A model generated the notes under the pieces. The model made no database searches. It saw only the letters and a program-made list of their open reading frames with translations, and was not told the origin of the DNA. 14,122 nt of DNA, taken from contig DBDI01000014.1 in assembly GCA_002293505.1 (NCBI GenBank), positions 100,577 to 114,698 of the forward strand, read 5' to 3'. This document shows, piece by piece, positions 1 to 8,900 of this stretch. A program made the translations under genes and the position numbers. Numbering within the stretch: position 1 is the first letter of the stretch; each line of letters opens with the position of its first letter. This stretch comes from Alistipes sp. UBA936 (GTDB lineage: Bacteria; Bacteroidota; Bacteroidia; Bacteroidales; Rikenellaceae).

Positions 1-13
1 GGGGGGGGGGGGG
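1..13. repeat. 13-base poly-G homopolymer at the window edge
   Basis: Positions 1-13 are an unbroken run of G, followed by unrelated sequence leading into the peroxiredoxin leader. A G run this long at the extreme end of a window may be a sequencing or assembly artefact at a contig end. A genuine slippage-prone tract is the alternative, but nothing upstream is visible to decide. Confidence 0.9.
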
Positions 14-57
14 CACGATTGTTGCTGCGGAGGTAGTCGAAAAACATATACCGACTT

Positions 58-783
58 ATGGAAAACACCTGCCATTCAATGCCGCGGTTGGGCGACCCTG
101 CTCCGGCATTTGCGGCCTCCACGACCGAGGGGCCTATCAATTTTCCCACCGATTTTGCCGGTCGTTGGGTTATTCTTTTCAGCCACCCGGCGGATTTCAC
201 TCCCGTTTGCACATCCGAGTTTATGACTTTCGGTAGCCTTCAGATGGAGTTCGAGGCGCTTGGTTGCCAGCTCGTTGGATTGTCCGTCGACGGCCTTTCG
301 AGCCACATCGCTTGGTTGCGTCGCATCGAGGAGAAGGTCGTTTGGAAGGGTATGAAGGGGCTTCGGATTCGCTTTCCGCTCATCGACGACATCTCGATGA
401 AGGTGGCCAATATGTACGGAATGATCCAGCCGGGCCAGAGCGAGACTGCGGCCGTGCGGGCTGTGTTCTTCATCGACCCCAAGGGCATCGTGCGGACGAT
501 CCTCTACTACCCGCTGTCGTTGGGGCGTAATTTCGACGAAATCAAGCGGATACTCGTCGGCTTGCAGACTTCCGACGCGTTCAAGGTTTCGTTGCCGGCT
601 GATTGGCGCCCCGGGGATGATGTGATCGTTCCGGCTCCCAAGACGATGGAACAGGCCGCAGCTCGCGACACCGAGGCCAGCCGCGACGCCGCCAAAGGTA
701 TCGTTCTTCACGATTGGTTTTTCGCCACTCGGCCGCTCGACAAGGATGAGATCGACGCCAAGCTCTATGTGAAGAAGAAATAG
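58..783 (+). CDS. 1-Cys peroxiredoxin, Prx6 subfamily (AhpC/TSA fold)
   Basis: Thiol peroxidase that reduces hydrogen peroxide and organic hydroperoxides in the cytoplasm. The 241-residue protein has the Prx6-type active site HPADFTPVCTSE at residues 43-54, with peroxidatic Cys51, Thr48 of the TPVC motif and a conserved Arg at about 134 (AVRAVFFIDP). The C-terminal extension carries WRPGDDVIVPAP (183-194), typical of the Prx6/archaeal Tpx branch. The only other cysteines are Cys5 and Cys70; no C-terminal resolving Cys is present, so a 1-Cys mechanism using an external thiol is likely. An in-frame TAG at 34-36 limits the start. ATG58 is the first available, but ATG79 (Met8, followed by PRLGDPAPAF) aligns better with the usual family N-terminus. 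Neither has a clear Shine-Dalgarno. It is convergent with ddh and ends 20 bases before the shared terminator hairpin. Confidence 0.93.
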   Translation: MENTCHSMPRLGDPAPAFAASTTEGPINFPTDFAGRWVILFSHPADFTPVCTSEFMTFGSLQMEFEALGCQLVGLSVDGLSSHIAWLRRIEEKVVWKGMKGLRIRFPLIDDISMKVANMYGMIQPGQSETAAVRAVFFIDPKGIVRTILYYPLSLGRNFDEIKRILVGLQTSDAFKVSLPADWRPGDDVIVPAPKTMEQAAARDTEASRDAAKGIVLHDWFFATRPLDKDEIDAKLYVKKK

Positions 784-802
784 GTCCCGCCTCCCCCTAA
801 AG

Positions 803-831
803 AAAAAGGCTCGTTTTATACGAGCCTTTTT
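803..831. terminator. bidirectional intrinsic terminator between the peroxiredoxin gene and ddh
   Basis: An inverted repeat pairs AAAAAGGCTCG (803-813) with CGAGCCTTTTT (821-831) around a 7-base loop, 814-820. The GC-rich core is flanked by A5 on one side and T5 on the other, so it reads as a stem plus U tract on both strands. It lies 19 bases after the peroxiredoxin stop. On the minus strand the loop contains the ddh stop codon (816-818), so it also ends the long rpoBC-ddh transcript. Confidence 0.9.
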
Positions 832-1712
832 ATCGCTTCTTCTCTTCCGCCCGCCAACAGATCTATCGGCGGAACCTCGATCAGGGTGTACGCTCCGGTG
901 TGCTCCCTGGCTCGTAGTCGCACCGCCGCTCTGGCCGACGAAACGAGTATTTGGGCTGTCAACGCCGGGTTGTGGATCCTCATCGAGAAACTGAATCGTT
1001 GCTCCGACGTTCGGCCGCTCGCGCCCTCTCGCTCGATCAACACTCCGTGATGCATATCCACAAGCGCTTGAACATCAGCCACCTGCTCCACTCTCGTGTC
1101 GTCCTTTGCGAAGTATGGATCGGCTTTCAGCGTTGCGGCCACTTTCTCGTAGTCGGCTCCCGGCTCCAATTCGACAAAAACCTCCCTCCTGTGAACACTT
1201 CCACCGACCGGTATGGTCATCGACAGCGCGTCTCGCACACCGGGGATTGCTCGCGCGGCAACACTGTGTCCCATCGACATTCCTGGCCCGAAGTTGGTGT
1301 GTGTCACGCCGTTGGGCGCACACGCCTCCAGTAGCGCACGCACTACCGAATCGCTTCCCGGGTCCCAGCCCGCAGCCGTTATGGCCACAGCTCCGGCCGT
1401 ACGGGCGGTCTCATCCAGCCGTGCCCGCAAGCCCTCGATTTCTGGATGGATGTCGAAGCTGTCGACTGTGCAGATGCCTTGCGCAAGGATCGCCCCCGCG
1501 GTTCGTTCCACAAGCCTCGATGGCGAACACACCACAGCCACATCGACCCCCTCTAACTCTCCCACATCGCCAACCACTTTGTGCCCAGCCGCTTCACCTC
1601 CCGCCCTCCTCACTATTCCCGCCACTTCGAAATCCTCGGCTTCTTCCAGCGCTTCCACCACATACTTGCCTATGTTGCCGTATCCGACAACCGCCACTCT
1701 AATCCGGCGCAT
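816..1712 (-). CDS. ddh: meso-diaminopimelate D-dehydrogenase, type II
   Basis: NADP-dependent cytoplasmic enzyme that interconverts tetrahydrodipicolinate plus ammonia and meso-diaminopimelate, a one-step route to lysine and peptidoglycan precursors. From ATG1712 the protein has 298 residues. The N-terminal Rossmann fold shows GYGNIG at 10-15, then GWDPG (115-119), FGPGMSMGHSVA (141-152) and the C-terminal HTGAYTLIEVPP (271-282). Asp87, Trp116, Phe141, Met147, Thr166, Arg176 and His222 match, with a constant offset of five, the active-site residues I recall for the Symbiobacterium type II enzyme (92, 121, 146, 152, 171, 181, 227). The rpoC stop TGA and this ATG share one base (TGATG). A GTG one codon earlier (1715) is an alternative start. 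The only SD-like bases, AAGG, lie inside rpoC. The region is visibly more GC-rich than rpoBC. The stop codon lies in the loop of the terminator. Confidence 0.93.
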   Translation of the reverse strand: MRRIRVAVVGYGNIGKYVVEALEEAEDFEVAGIVRRAGGEAAGHKVVGDVGELEGVDVAVVCSPSRLVERTAGAILAQGICTVDSFDIHPEIEGLRARLDETARTAGAVAITAAGWDPGSDSVVRALLEACAPNGVTHTNFGPGMSMGHSVAARAIPGVRDALSMTIPVGGSVHRREVFVELEPGADYEKVAATLKADPYFAKDDTRVEQVADVQALVDMHHGVLIEREGASGRTSEQRFSFSMRIHNPALTAQILVSSARAAVRLRAREHTGAYTLIEVPPIDLLAGGREEAIKRLV

Positions 1713-4700
1713 CACCTTGTAGCCATCATTTCGTCATACTCTGCTTGGGAGCCGACGACGATCCGTTCGTACTTTCTCAGGCCTGTTCCGGCTGGTATCA
1801 GGTGTCCGCAGATTACGTTTTCCTTGAGGTTTTCCAGCGGGTCGACTTTTCCTTGTATCGCGGCTTCGTTCAGTACCTTTGTTGTTTCCTGGAACGACGC
1901 GGCCGACATAAAGCTTGAGGTTTGTAGTGCGGCCCTCGTGATACCCTGTAAGACCTGCGTCGAGGTTGCGGGCGAGATTTCGCGCACCGTAACTCTCTGT
2001 AGGTCTTTTCGCTTCAGCATTGAGTTTTCGTCCCTCAACCTGCGTACCGTTATAATCTGACCCGGTTGCAGTTCGGTCGAGCTTCCCGCATTGGTCACCA
2101 CCACCTTGTCGAACAGGCTGTCGTTCTCTTCGATGAAGTCCCACTTGTCTACTATCTGCTCTTCGAAGAATCTCGTGTCGCCTGGATCCTCGATCCTGAC
2201 CTTGTTCATCATCTGGCGCACGATTACTTCGAAGTGCTTGTCGTTGATCTTCACACCTTGCATTCGGTACACTTCCTGCACCTCGTTCACGATGTACTCC
2301 TGCACCTTGGTCGGGCCTTGGATCGCCAATATGTCCGAAGGTGTCACTGCTCCGTCCGACAGCGGCATACCGGCCTTCACATAGTCGTTCTCCTGCACCA
2401 GAATTTGGCGGCTCAAAGGCACCAGGTACCTTCTCACATCCTCATCTCGTGAGGTGACCACGATTTCGCGGTTTCCTCGCTTGATCTTTCCGAATGTGAT
2501 TTCGCCGTCGATTTCGCTCACGATAGCGGGGTTGGACGGGTTTCTGGCTTCGAACAGCTCCGTGACACGAGGTAGACCTCCCGTGATGTCACCCGACTTT
2601 CCGACGGCCCTCGGTATCTTGATGAGTACCGTACCTGCTTTGATTCGGGCGTTCTCCTTGACAACGATATGCGCACCCACCGGTAGGTTGTACTGGCGGA
2701 TGTCGTCGCCGTTCTTGTCGAGGATCTTGATGACGGGGTTCTTTGTCTTGTCCTTGCTGTCGATAATGACCTTCTCTCTCAGGCCCGTTTGTTCGTCGAA
2801 CTCTTCTCTGAAGGTGATATTTTCGATGATGCTGTCGAATGCGATTTTTCCATCGAACTCCGAGATGATCACGGCGTTGTACGGGTCCCACTCGCACACC
2901 AGATCGCCCTTCTTCACCGTCGCTCCGTCCTCCATATGTAGCGTCGCACCGTACGGTAGCGCGTGACTGTAGACGGTCATTCCTGTGTTCGGGTCGAGTA
3001 TGTGTAATTCGGCTTGACGGCTGATGACTATGTTCGAGGCCACCCCGTCTTCGTTCTTCACACTGGTTGTCTTCAACTCGTCGATTTGCAACACACCGTT
3101 GTACTTCGATATGATATTGCTCTCCACTGCGACGCCTCCTGCAACCCCCCCGACGTGGAACGTACGTAGAGTAAGCTGCGTTCCCGGTTCGCCGATCGAC
3201 TGCGCTGCGATCACACCGACGGTTTCGCCCCGTTGAACCATCCGGCCCGTTGCGAGGTTTCGTCCGTAGCACTTTGCACACACACCCTTGCGGCTTTCGC
3301 ACGTCAGTACGGAGCGTATCTCAACCTTTTCGATGGGCGACTCGTCGATCTCTTTCGCGACCTCTTCTGTGATCTCTTCTCCTGCTGCCAGTATCAATTT
3401 TCCTGTCGTCGGGTGTATCACATCTTCCACCGCCGTCCGGCCCAGGATGCGTTCATACAGCGTCTGCACCACATCCTCGTTTCGCTTGATTGCCGTAGCG
3501 GTCAACCCACGCAGCGTTCCGCAGTCCTCTTCGTTGATGATCACATCGAGCGCCACATCCACCAGACGCCTCGTCAGATATCCCGCGTCGGCAGTCTTCA
3601 GCGCCGTATCGGCCAGACCCTTACGCGCACCGTGCGTCGAGATGAAGTACTCCAACACGCTCAGGCCCTCCTTGAAGTTCGACAGGATCGGGTTTTCGAT
3701 AACCTGCCCTCCTTCCGCACCGCTCTTTTGCGGCTTGGCCATCAGACCACGCATCCCGCTCAGCTGACGGATCTGTTCCTTGGAACCACGGGCCCCGCTG
3801 TCGAGCATCATATAGACCGGGTTGAACCCGTCCTGATCCTTTGTGAGGTGATCCAACAGCGTCTTGGTTAGCTTGGTATTGATATTCGTCCAGATGTCGA
3901 TGATCTGGTTGTATCGTTCGTTGTTGGTGATCAGACCGGCGTTGTAGCTCTCCATCACTTCGTCCACCCTCTCGTAGCCCTCGGTTACCAGCGCCTGCTT
4001 CTCTTTCGGTATCAACACTGCGTTCAGGTTGAACGACAGCCCTCCTCTGAAGGCCATCTGATATCCCATATCCTTGATGTCGTCCAGGAACTTAGCCGCC
4101 TTGTCCGCTCCCGCCTTCTTCAGCACGACCGAAATAATGTCGCGCAACGACCTCTTGGTTAGCAACTCGTTGATGTACCCCACTTCGGGCGGTACGACCT
4201 GATTGAACAGTATCCTTCCGATCGTCGTGTCGACCAGTTCTGTCGTCCCGTCCGGCTTCTCCATCCTCACCTTGACCTTCGCGTGCAGATCGGCTCTCTT
4301 TTCGTTGTAGGCTATGATGGCTTCTTCCGGGCCGTAGAACACCTTGCCTTCGCCTTTGACTCCCGGCCTCGGCTTGGTGATATAGTACAGTCCCAGCACC
4401 ATATCCTGACTCGGCACGGTGATTGGCGCACCGTTCGCGGGGTTGAGAATGTTGTGGCTTCCCAGCATTAGTATCTGCGCTTCCAGAATCGCCTCGTTGC
4501 CTAACGGGAGGTGGACAGCCATCTGGTCACCGTCGAAGTCGGCGTTGAACGCGGTACAGCTCAAAGGGTGCAACTGTATAGCCTTTCCTTCGATGAGCCT
4601 TGGTTGGAACGCCTGAATCCCCAGCCTGTGTAGCGTCGGGGCACGGTTCAGTAGCACCGGATGGCCCTTGATGACGTTTTCCAGAATGTCCCATATCACC

Positions 4701-5947
4701 GGATCCTTCCTGTCTATGATCTTTTTCGCGCTCTTGACCGTCTTCACAATCCCTCGCTCGATGAGCTTTCTGATTATGAACGGCTTGTACAACTCGGCTG
4801 CCATATCCTTGGGAATCCCCATCTCGTGCATCTTCAGCTCCGGCCCCACGACGATTACCGAACGCGCCGAGTAGTCGACCCTCTTACCCAGCAGGTTCTG
4901 ACGGAAGCGTCCCTGCTTACCCTTCAGACTGTCGCTCAAACTCTTCAGCGGACGATTGCTTTCGGTCTTCACTGCACTTGTCTTGCGGCTGTTGTCCAGC
5001 AGTGAGTCTACCGCTTCCTGCAACATACGCTTTTCGTTTCGCAGTATCACATCCGGCGCCTTGATCTCGATGAGCCTCTTGAGACGGTTGTTGCGAATAA
5101 TCACGCGACGATACAAATCGTTCAAATCGCTCGTCGCGAACCTGCCTCCGTCCAGTGGCACTAAGGGACGCAGTTCGGGCGGAATGACCGGGATCACCTT
5201 CAGTACCATCCACTCCGGTTTGTTCACATCTTTCGAGGCCCTGAAGCTCTCGATCACGTTCAGTTGCTTGAGCGCTTCTGTTTTGCGTTGCTGCGAAGTT
5301 TCGGTGCTTGCCTTGTGCCTCAGCGCGTAGCTCATCGCATCTAGGTCGACCTGATTCAACAGCGTGTATATCGCTTCGGCTCCCATCTGGGCGACGAACT
5401 TTTCCGGATCGCCATCTTCCAGTTGTTGGTTTCCCTTGGGCAGTGCAGCCACGATATCCAGATATTCCTTCTCTGCCAGCAGGTCGAGCTTCTGTACTCC
5501 TTGTGCCGCGGCGGCTCCCGGATTGACAACCACATAGCGCTCATAGTAGATAATGCTTTCGAGCTTCTTGGTTGCTATGCCCAGCAGGTATCCGATCTTC
5601 GACGGTAGCGAGCGGAAGTACCAGATGTGCACTACCGGTACGATGAGCGAAATGTGCCCCATCCTCTCTCTTCGCACTTTTTTCTCAGTCACTTCCACAC
5701 CGCATCGGTCGCACACGATACCCTTGTACCGGATCCGTTTATACTTTCCGCAGTGGCATTCGAAGTCCTTCACCGGCCCGAAGATCCGTTCGCAAAACAG
5801 ACCGTCTCTCTCGGGTTTGTATGTCCGGTAGTTGATTGTTTCGGGCTTTAGTACCTCGCCGCTCGAGTTTTCGAGAATCTCTTCGGGCGAGGCCAGTCCG
5901 ATCGAAATCTTTGAGAACTGACCGTTCGTTCTATTCAAAATAGCCAT
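1712..5947 (-). CDS. rpoC: DNA-directed RNA polymerase subunit beta'
   Basis: Catalytic clamp subunit of RNA polymerase, 1411 residues, full length for a Bacteroidota beta'. The N-terminal zinc site is Cys64, Cys66, Cys79 and Cys82 (ECHCGKYK...CDRCG). The catalytic NADFDGDQMAVH starts at residue 468, with magnesium-binding Asp470, Asp472 and Asp474. The second zinc site is Cys809, Cys883, Cys890 and Cys893. The trigger-loop region AAQSIGEPGTQLTLRTFH spans about 914-931. The C-terminus (VDPLENLKENVICGHLIPAGTG) is the usual beta' ending, so nothing is missing. It starts 14 bases after rpoB with a strong SD, the clearest in the cluster, consistent with co-translation and assembly of beta and beta'. 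The stop TGA overlaps the ddh start. Confidence 0.99.
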   Translation of the reverse strand: MAILNRTNGQFSKISIGLASPEEILENSSGEVLKPETINYRTYKPERDGLFCERIFGPVKDFECHCGKYKRIRYKGIVCDRCGVEVTEKKVRRERMGHISLIVPVVHIWYFRSLPSKIGYLLGIATKKLESIIYYERYVVVNPGAAAAQGVQKLDLLAEKEYLDIVAALPKGNQQLEDGDPEKFVAQMGAEAIYTLLNQVDLDAMSYALRHKASTETSQQRKTEALKQLNVIESFRASKDVNKPEWMVLKVIPVIPPELRPLVPLDGGRFATSDLNDLYRRVIIRNNRLKRLIEIKAPDVILRNEKRMLQEAVDSLLDNSRKTSAVKTESNRPLKSLSDSLKGKQGRFRQNLLGKRVDYSARSVIVVGPELKMHEMGIPKDMAAELYKPFIIRKLIERGIVKTVKSAKKIIDRKDPVIWDILENVIKGHPVLLNRAPTLHRLGIQAFQPRLIEGKAIQLHPLSCTAFNADFDGDQMAVHLPLGNEAILEAQILMLGSHNILNPANGAPITVPSQDMVLGLYYITKPRPGVKGEGKVFYGPEEAIIAYNEKRADLHAKVKVRMEKPDGTTELVDTTIGRILFNQVVPPEVGYINELLTKRSLRDIISVVLKKAGADKAAKFLDDIKDMGYQMAFRGGLSFNLNAVLIPKEKQALVTEGYERVDEVMESYNAGLITNNERYNQIIDIWTNINTKLTKTLLDHLTKDQDGFNPVYMMLDSGARGSKEQIRQLSGMRGLMAKPQKSGAEGGQVIENPILSNFKEGLSVLEYFISTHGARKGLADTALKTADAGYLTRRLVDVALDVIINEEDCGTLRGLTATAIKRNEDVVQTLYERILGRTAVEDVIHPTTGKLILAAGEEITEEVAKEIDESPIEKVEIRSVLTCESRKGVCAKCYGRNLATGRMVQRGETVGVIAAQSIGEPGTQLTLRTFHVGGVAGGVAVESNIISKYNGVLQIDELKTTSVKNEDGVASNIVISRQAELHILDPNTGMTVYSHALPYGATLHMEDGATVKKGDLVCEWDPYNAVIISEFDGKIAFDSIIENITFREEFDEQTGLREKVIIDSKDKTKNPVIKILDKNGDDIRQYNLPVGAHIVVKENARIKAGTVLIKIPRAVGKSGDITGGLPRVTELFEARNPSNPAIVSEIDGEITFGKIKRGNREIVVTSRDEDVRRYLVPLSRQILVQENDYVKAGMPLSDGAVTPSDILAIQGPTKVQEYIVNEVQEVYRMQGVKINDKHFEVIVRQMMNKVRIEDPGDTRFFEEQIVDKWDFIEENDSLFDKVVVTNAGSSTELQPGQIITVRRLRDENSMLKRKDLQRVTVREISPATSTQVLQGITRAALQTSSFMSAASFQETTKVLNEAAIQGKVDPLENLKENVICGHLIPAGTGLRKYERIVVGSQAEYDEMMATR

Positions 5948-5956
5948 ATCTTTTTG

Positions 5957-5963
5957 TCTCCTT
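5957..5963 (-). promoter_or_regulatory. strong Shine-Dalgarno of rpoC, overlapping the rpoB stop
   Basis: On the minus strand AAGGAGA lies 9 bases before the rpoC ATG, and its first two bases belong to the rpoB TAA stop (5962-5964). Ribosomes finishing rpoB therefore sit on the rpoC initiation site, which suggests translational coupling and supports the chosen rpoC start. Confidence 0.8.
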
Positions 5964-8900
5964 AGTCTAATTTAACACTCAGTGCAAGCCCGCGAAGTTC
6001 GTGCAGCAACACATTCAGCGATTCGGGGATTCCGGCCTTTGGTAGGTTGTCTCCCTTCACTATCGCTTCGTAGGCTTTTGCACGTCCCATCACGTCGTCC
6101 GATTTGATGGTCAGTATTTCTTGTAGTATGTGCGAGGCTCCGAAGGCTTCCAGCGCCCACACTTCCATCTCCCCGAACCTTTGACCCCCGAACTGCGCCT
6201 TCCCTCCCAGCGGCTGCTGTGTGATTAACGAGTACGGCCCGATCGAACGCGCGTGCATCTTGTCGTCGATCATATGGCCCAGTTTGAGCATATAGATCAC
6301 ACCCACCGTAGCCGGTTGGTCGAACCTCTCGCCCGTTCCTCCGTCGTACAAGTACGTCAGACCGGCTCTGGGGACTCCCGCCTTGTCTGTATACTCGCCG
6401 ATGTCGTCCAGCGAGGCCCCATCGAAGATGGGTGTTGCGAACTTCAGCCCCAGTTCCTTTCCTGCCCAGCCTAACACAGTCTCGTAGATCTGCCCGAGGT
6501 TCATACGGCTCGGTACACCCAGCGGGTTCAGTACGATATCGACTATCGACCCGTCTTCCAGGAATGGCATATCCTCGTCCCGGACCACTCTCGCTACGAT
6601 GCCCTTGTTTCCGTGTCGTCCTGCCATCTTGTCTCCCACCTTCAGCTTTCGCTTCTTGGCGATGTAGACCTTTGCCAGTTGAATGATTCCCGTCGGTAGT
6701 TCGTCTCCGTTGGTCAGGTTGTACTGTTCGCGCTTGACGCTTGCGTCGACTTCTTTCCACTTGATGGTGAAGTTGTTGATCGCCTTCTCTACCAGTGCGT
6801 CCACGTGTTCGTCTCCAACCCACTTTCCGCTCGACAGGTTTTGATAGTCGATCTCTTCGAGCATCTTTTGGGTAAATCTCGTTCCCTTGGCATAAAGTTG
6901 CGCACCGAAGTAGTCCTTGATTCCTGTAGTGCTCTTCCCGTTCAGCAGCGGCCATAGCTTGCTCACCAGTACCTTCTTTAGCTCGGCTTTTCGCACCTCG
7001 CCCTGAGCGGCCACTTGTTCCAGTTGATTTTTTTCCGCACTTTTTCCTCTCTTGCTTGCGCTCTCTTTTCCTGCGCGACTGAACAGTTTGGTGTCCACCA
7101 CCGTTCCGAACAGACTCGGCTGTGCTTTCAGCGACGCGTCCTTCACGTCTCCCGCCTTGTCTCCGAAGATCGCCCTCAACAGTTTTTCTTCCGGACTCGG
7201 GTCGCTTTCTCCTTTCGGGGTGATCTTACCTATTAATATATCTCCCGGCTTGACGTTCGCTCCCACTCTGATGATGCCGTTCTCGTCCAGATCTTTGGTC
7301 GCATCTTCGCTCACATTCGGGATATCGCTCGTCAGCTCTTCCACACCTCTCTTGGTGTCTCTCACCTCCATTATGTACTCGTCCACGTGCACGCTCGTGA
7401 AGATATCTTCCCTCTGGATTCTTTCGCTCACCACGATCGCATCCTCGAAGTTGTACCCTTTCCAGGGCATAAACGCCACCTTGAGGTTTCTCCCGATCGC
7501 CAGTTCTCCCTTCTCTGTCGAGTAGCCGTCCGTCAGTATCTGACCCTTCTTCACCCTCTCTCCCGTCGCCACAATCGGCTTCAGCGTCACCGATGTGCTC
7601 TGGTTCGTCTTCCTGTACCTCGGCAGGTCGTATCGCGTGATTTCGTCGTCGAACGAAACGAGCTTTTCATCGTCCGTCCTGTCATACTTCATCTCTATCC
7701 GGCTTGCATCTGCAAACACCACCACTCCGTCTCCTTCTGCCACGAACTGTATCCGGCTGTCCGAGATGATATCTTTTTCCAATCCCGTTCCCACTATCGG
7801 GGCTTCGCAGGTGATCAGCGGCACTGCCTGGCGCATCATATTCGATCCCATCAGCGCACGGTTTGCGTCGTCGTGCTCCAGGAACGGAATAAGGCTCGCC
7901 GCAATGGATGCTATCTGGTTCGGCGCCACGTCCATCATATCGACTTCGCTCGAGGTCACCGTCGGGAAATCAGCTTCCAATCGGCTCTTGATCCTGTCTG
8001 GTACGAGGAACTCGCCTTTTGCCGAAACCGGCGACGATGCTTGCGCGATTGTCAGGAACTCTTCGTCCTCCGCGCTCATATACTTTATCCCCTTTGCGGT
8101 CAGGTCGACTATTCCGTCGTTCACCTTTCTGTATGGTGTTTCGATGAATCCCATCTCGCTGATCTTCGCGAACACACACAGCGAACTGATCAGCCCGATG
8201 TTGGGTCCTTCCGGCGTCTCGATGGGACACAGCCTTCCGTAGTGCGTATAGTGTACGTCTCGCACTTCGAAACCGGCTCTCTCTCTCGAAAGCCCTCCCG
8301 GCCCCAGCGCACTCAAGCGCCTCTTGTGCGTCATCTCCGCCACCGGGTTGGTCTGGTCCATAAATTGCGAGAGCTGGTTCGTCCCGAAGAACGAGTTGAT
8401 CACGCTCGAAAGGGTCTTTGCGTTTATCAGGTCGACCGGTGTGAACACCTCGTTGTCTCTCACGTTCATCCTTTCGCGGATCGTTCTTGCCATCCTCACG
8501 AATCCCACCGAGAACTGGTTCGCCAGTTGCTCTCCCACCGTCCTCACTCGCCTGTTCGAAAGGTGGTCGATATCGTCCACATCGGCCTTCGAGTTGATCA
8601 GTTGAATCAGATACTTGATGATCGCAATGATATCCTCCCGCGTCAGTATCCTCACATTGGAGTCCGTATCGAGCTCCAGTTTCTTGTTTATTCTGTATCG
8701 GCCCACACCTCCCAAGTCATACCGCTTGTCACTGAAGAACAGCTTGTCTATCACGTCCCTGGCTGTTGCTTCATCGGGCGGCTCGGAGTTTCTCAGCTGC
8801 CTGTAGATATACACCACTGCTTCTTTTTCGCTGTTGCACGGGTCTTTGTGCAGTGTATTGTACACAATCGAGTAGTCGATCTTTGCCTCTTCTCCCACCG

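Noticed and set aside
19..57. Promoter-like TTGTTG and TATA bases before the peroxiredoxin
   Set aside because: The TATA sits about 8 bases from the ATG, too near for a leader, and the boxes do not fit the Bacteroidota consensus.
76..711. A 211-codon minus-strand frame opposite the peroxiredoxin gene
   Set aside because: Codon-aligned shadow of a clearly recognised peroxiredoxin; no independent support.
951..1722. Three overlapping plus-strand frames opposite ddh (starts 951, 1106, 1213)
   Set aside because: All lie over the well-supported ddh gene; the high GC content there removes stops in every frame. The products are Pro/Ser/Arg-rich without motifs.
3233..3871. A 212-codon plus-strand frame antisense to rpoC
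   Set aside because: Also codon-aligned with rpoC; same shadow effect, no family resemblance and no start signal.
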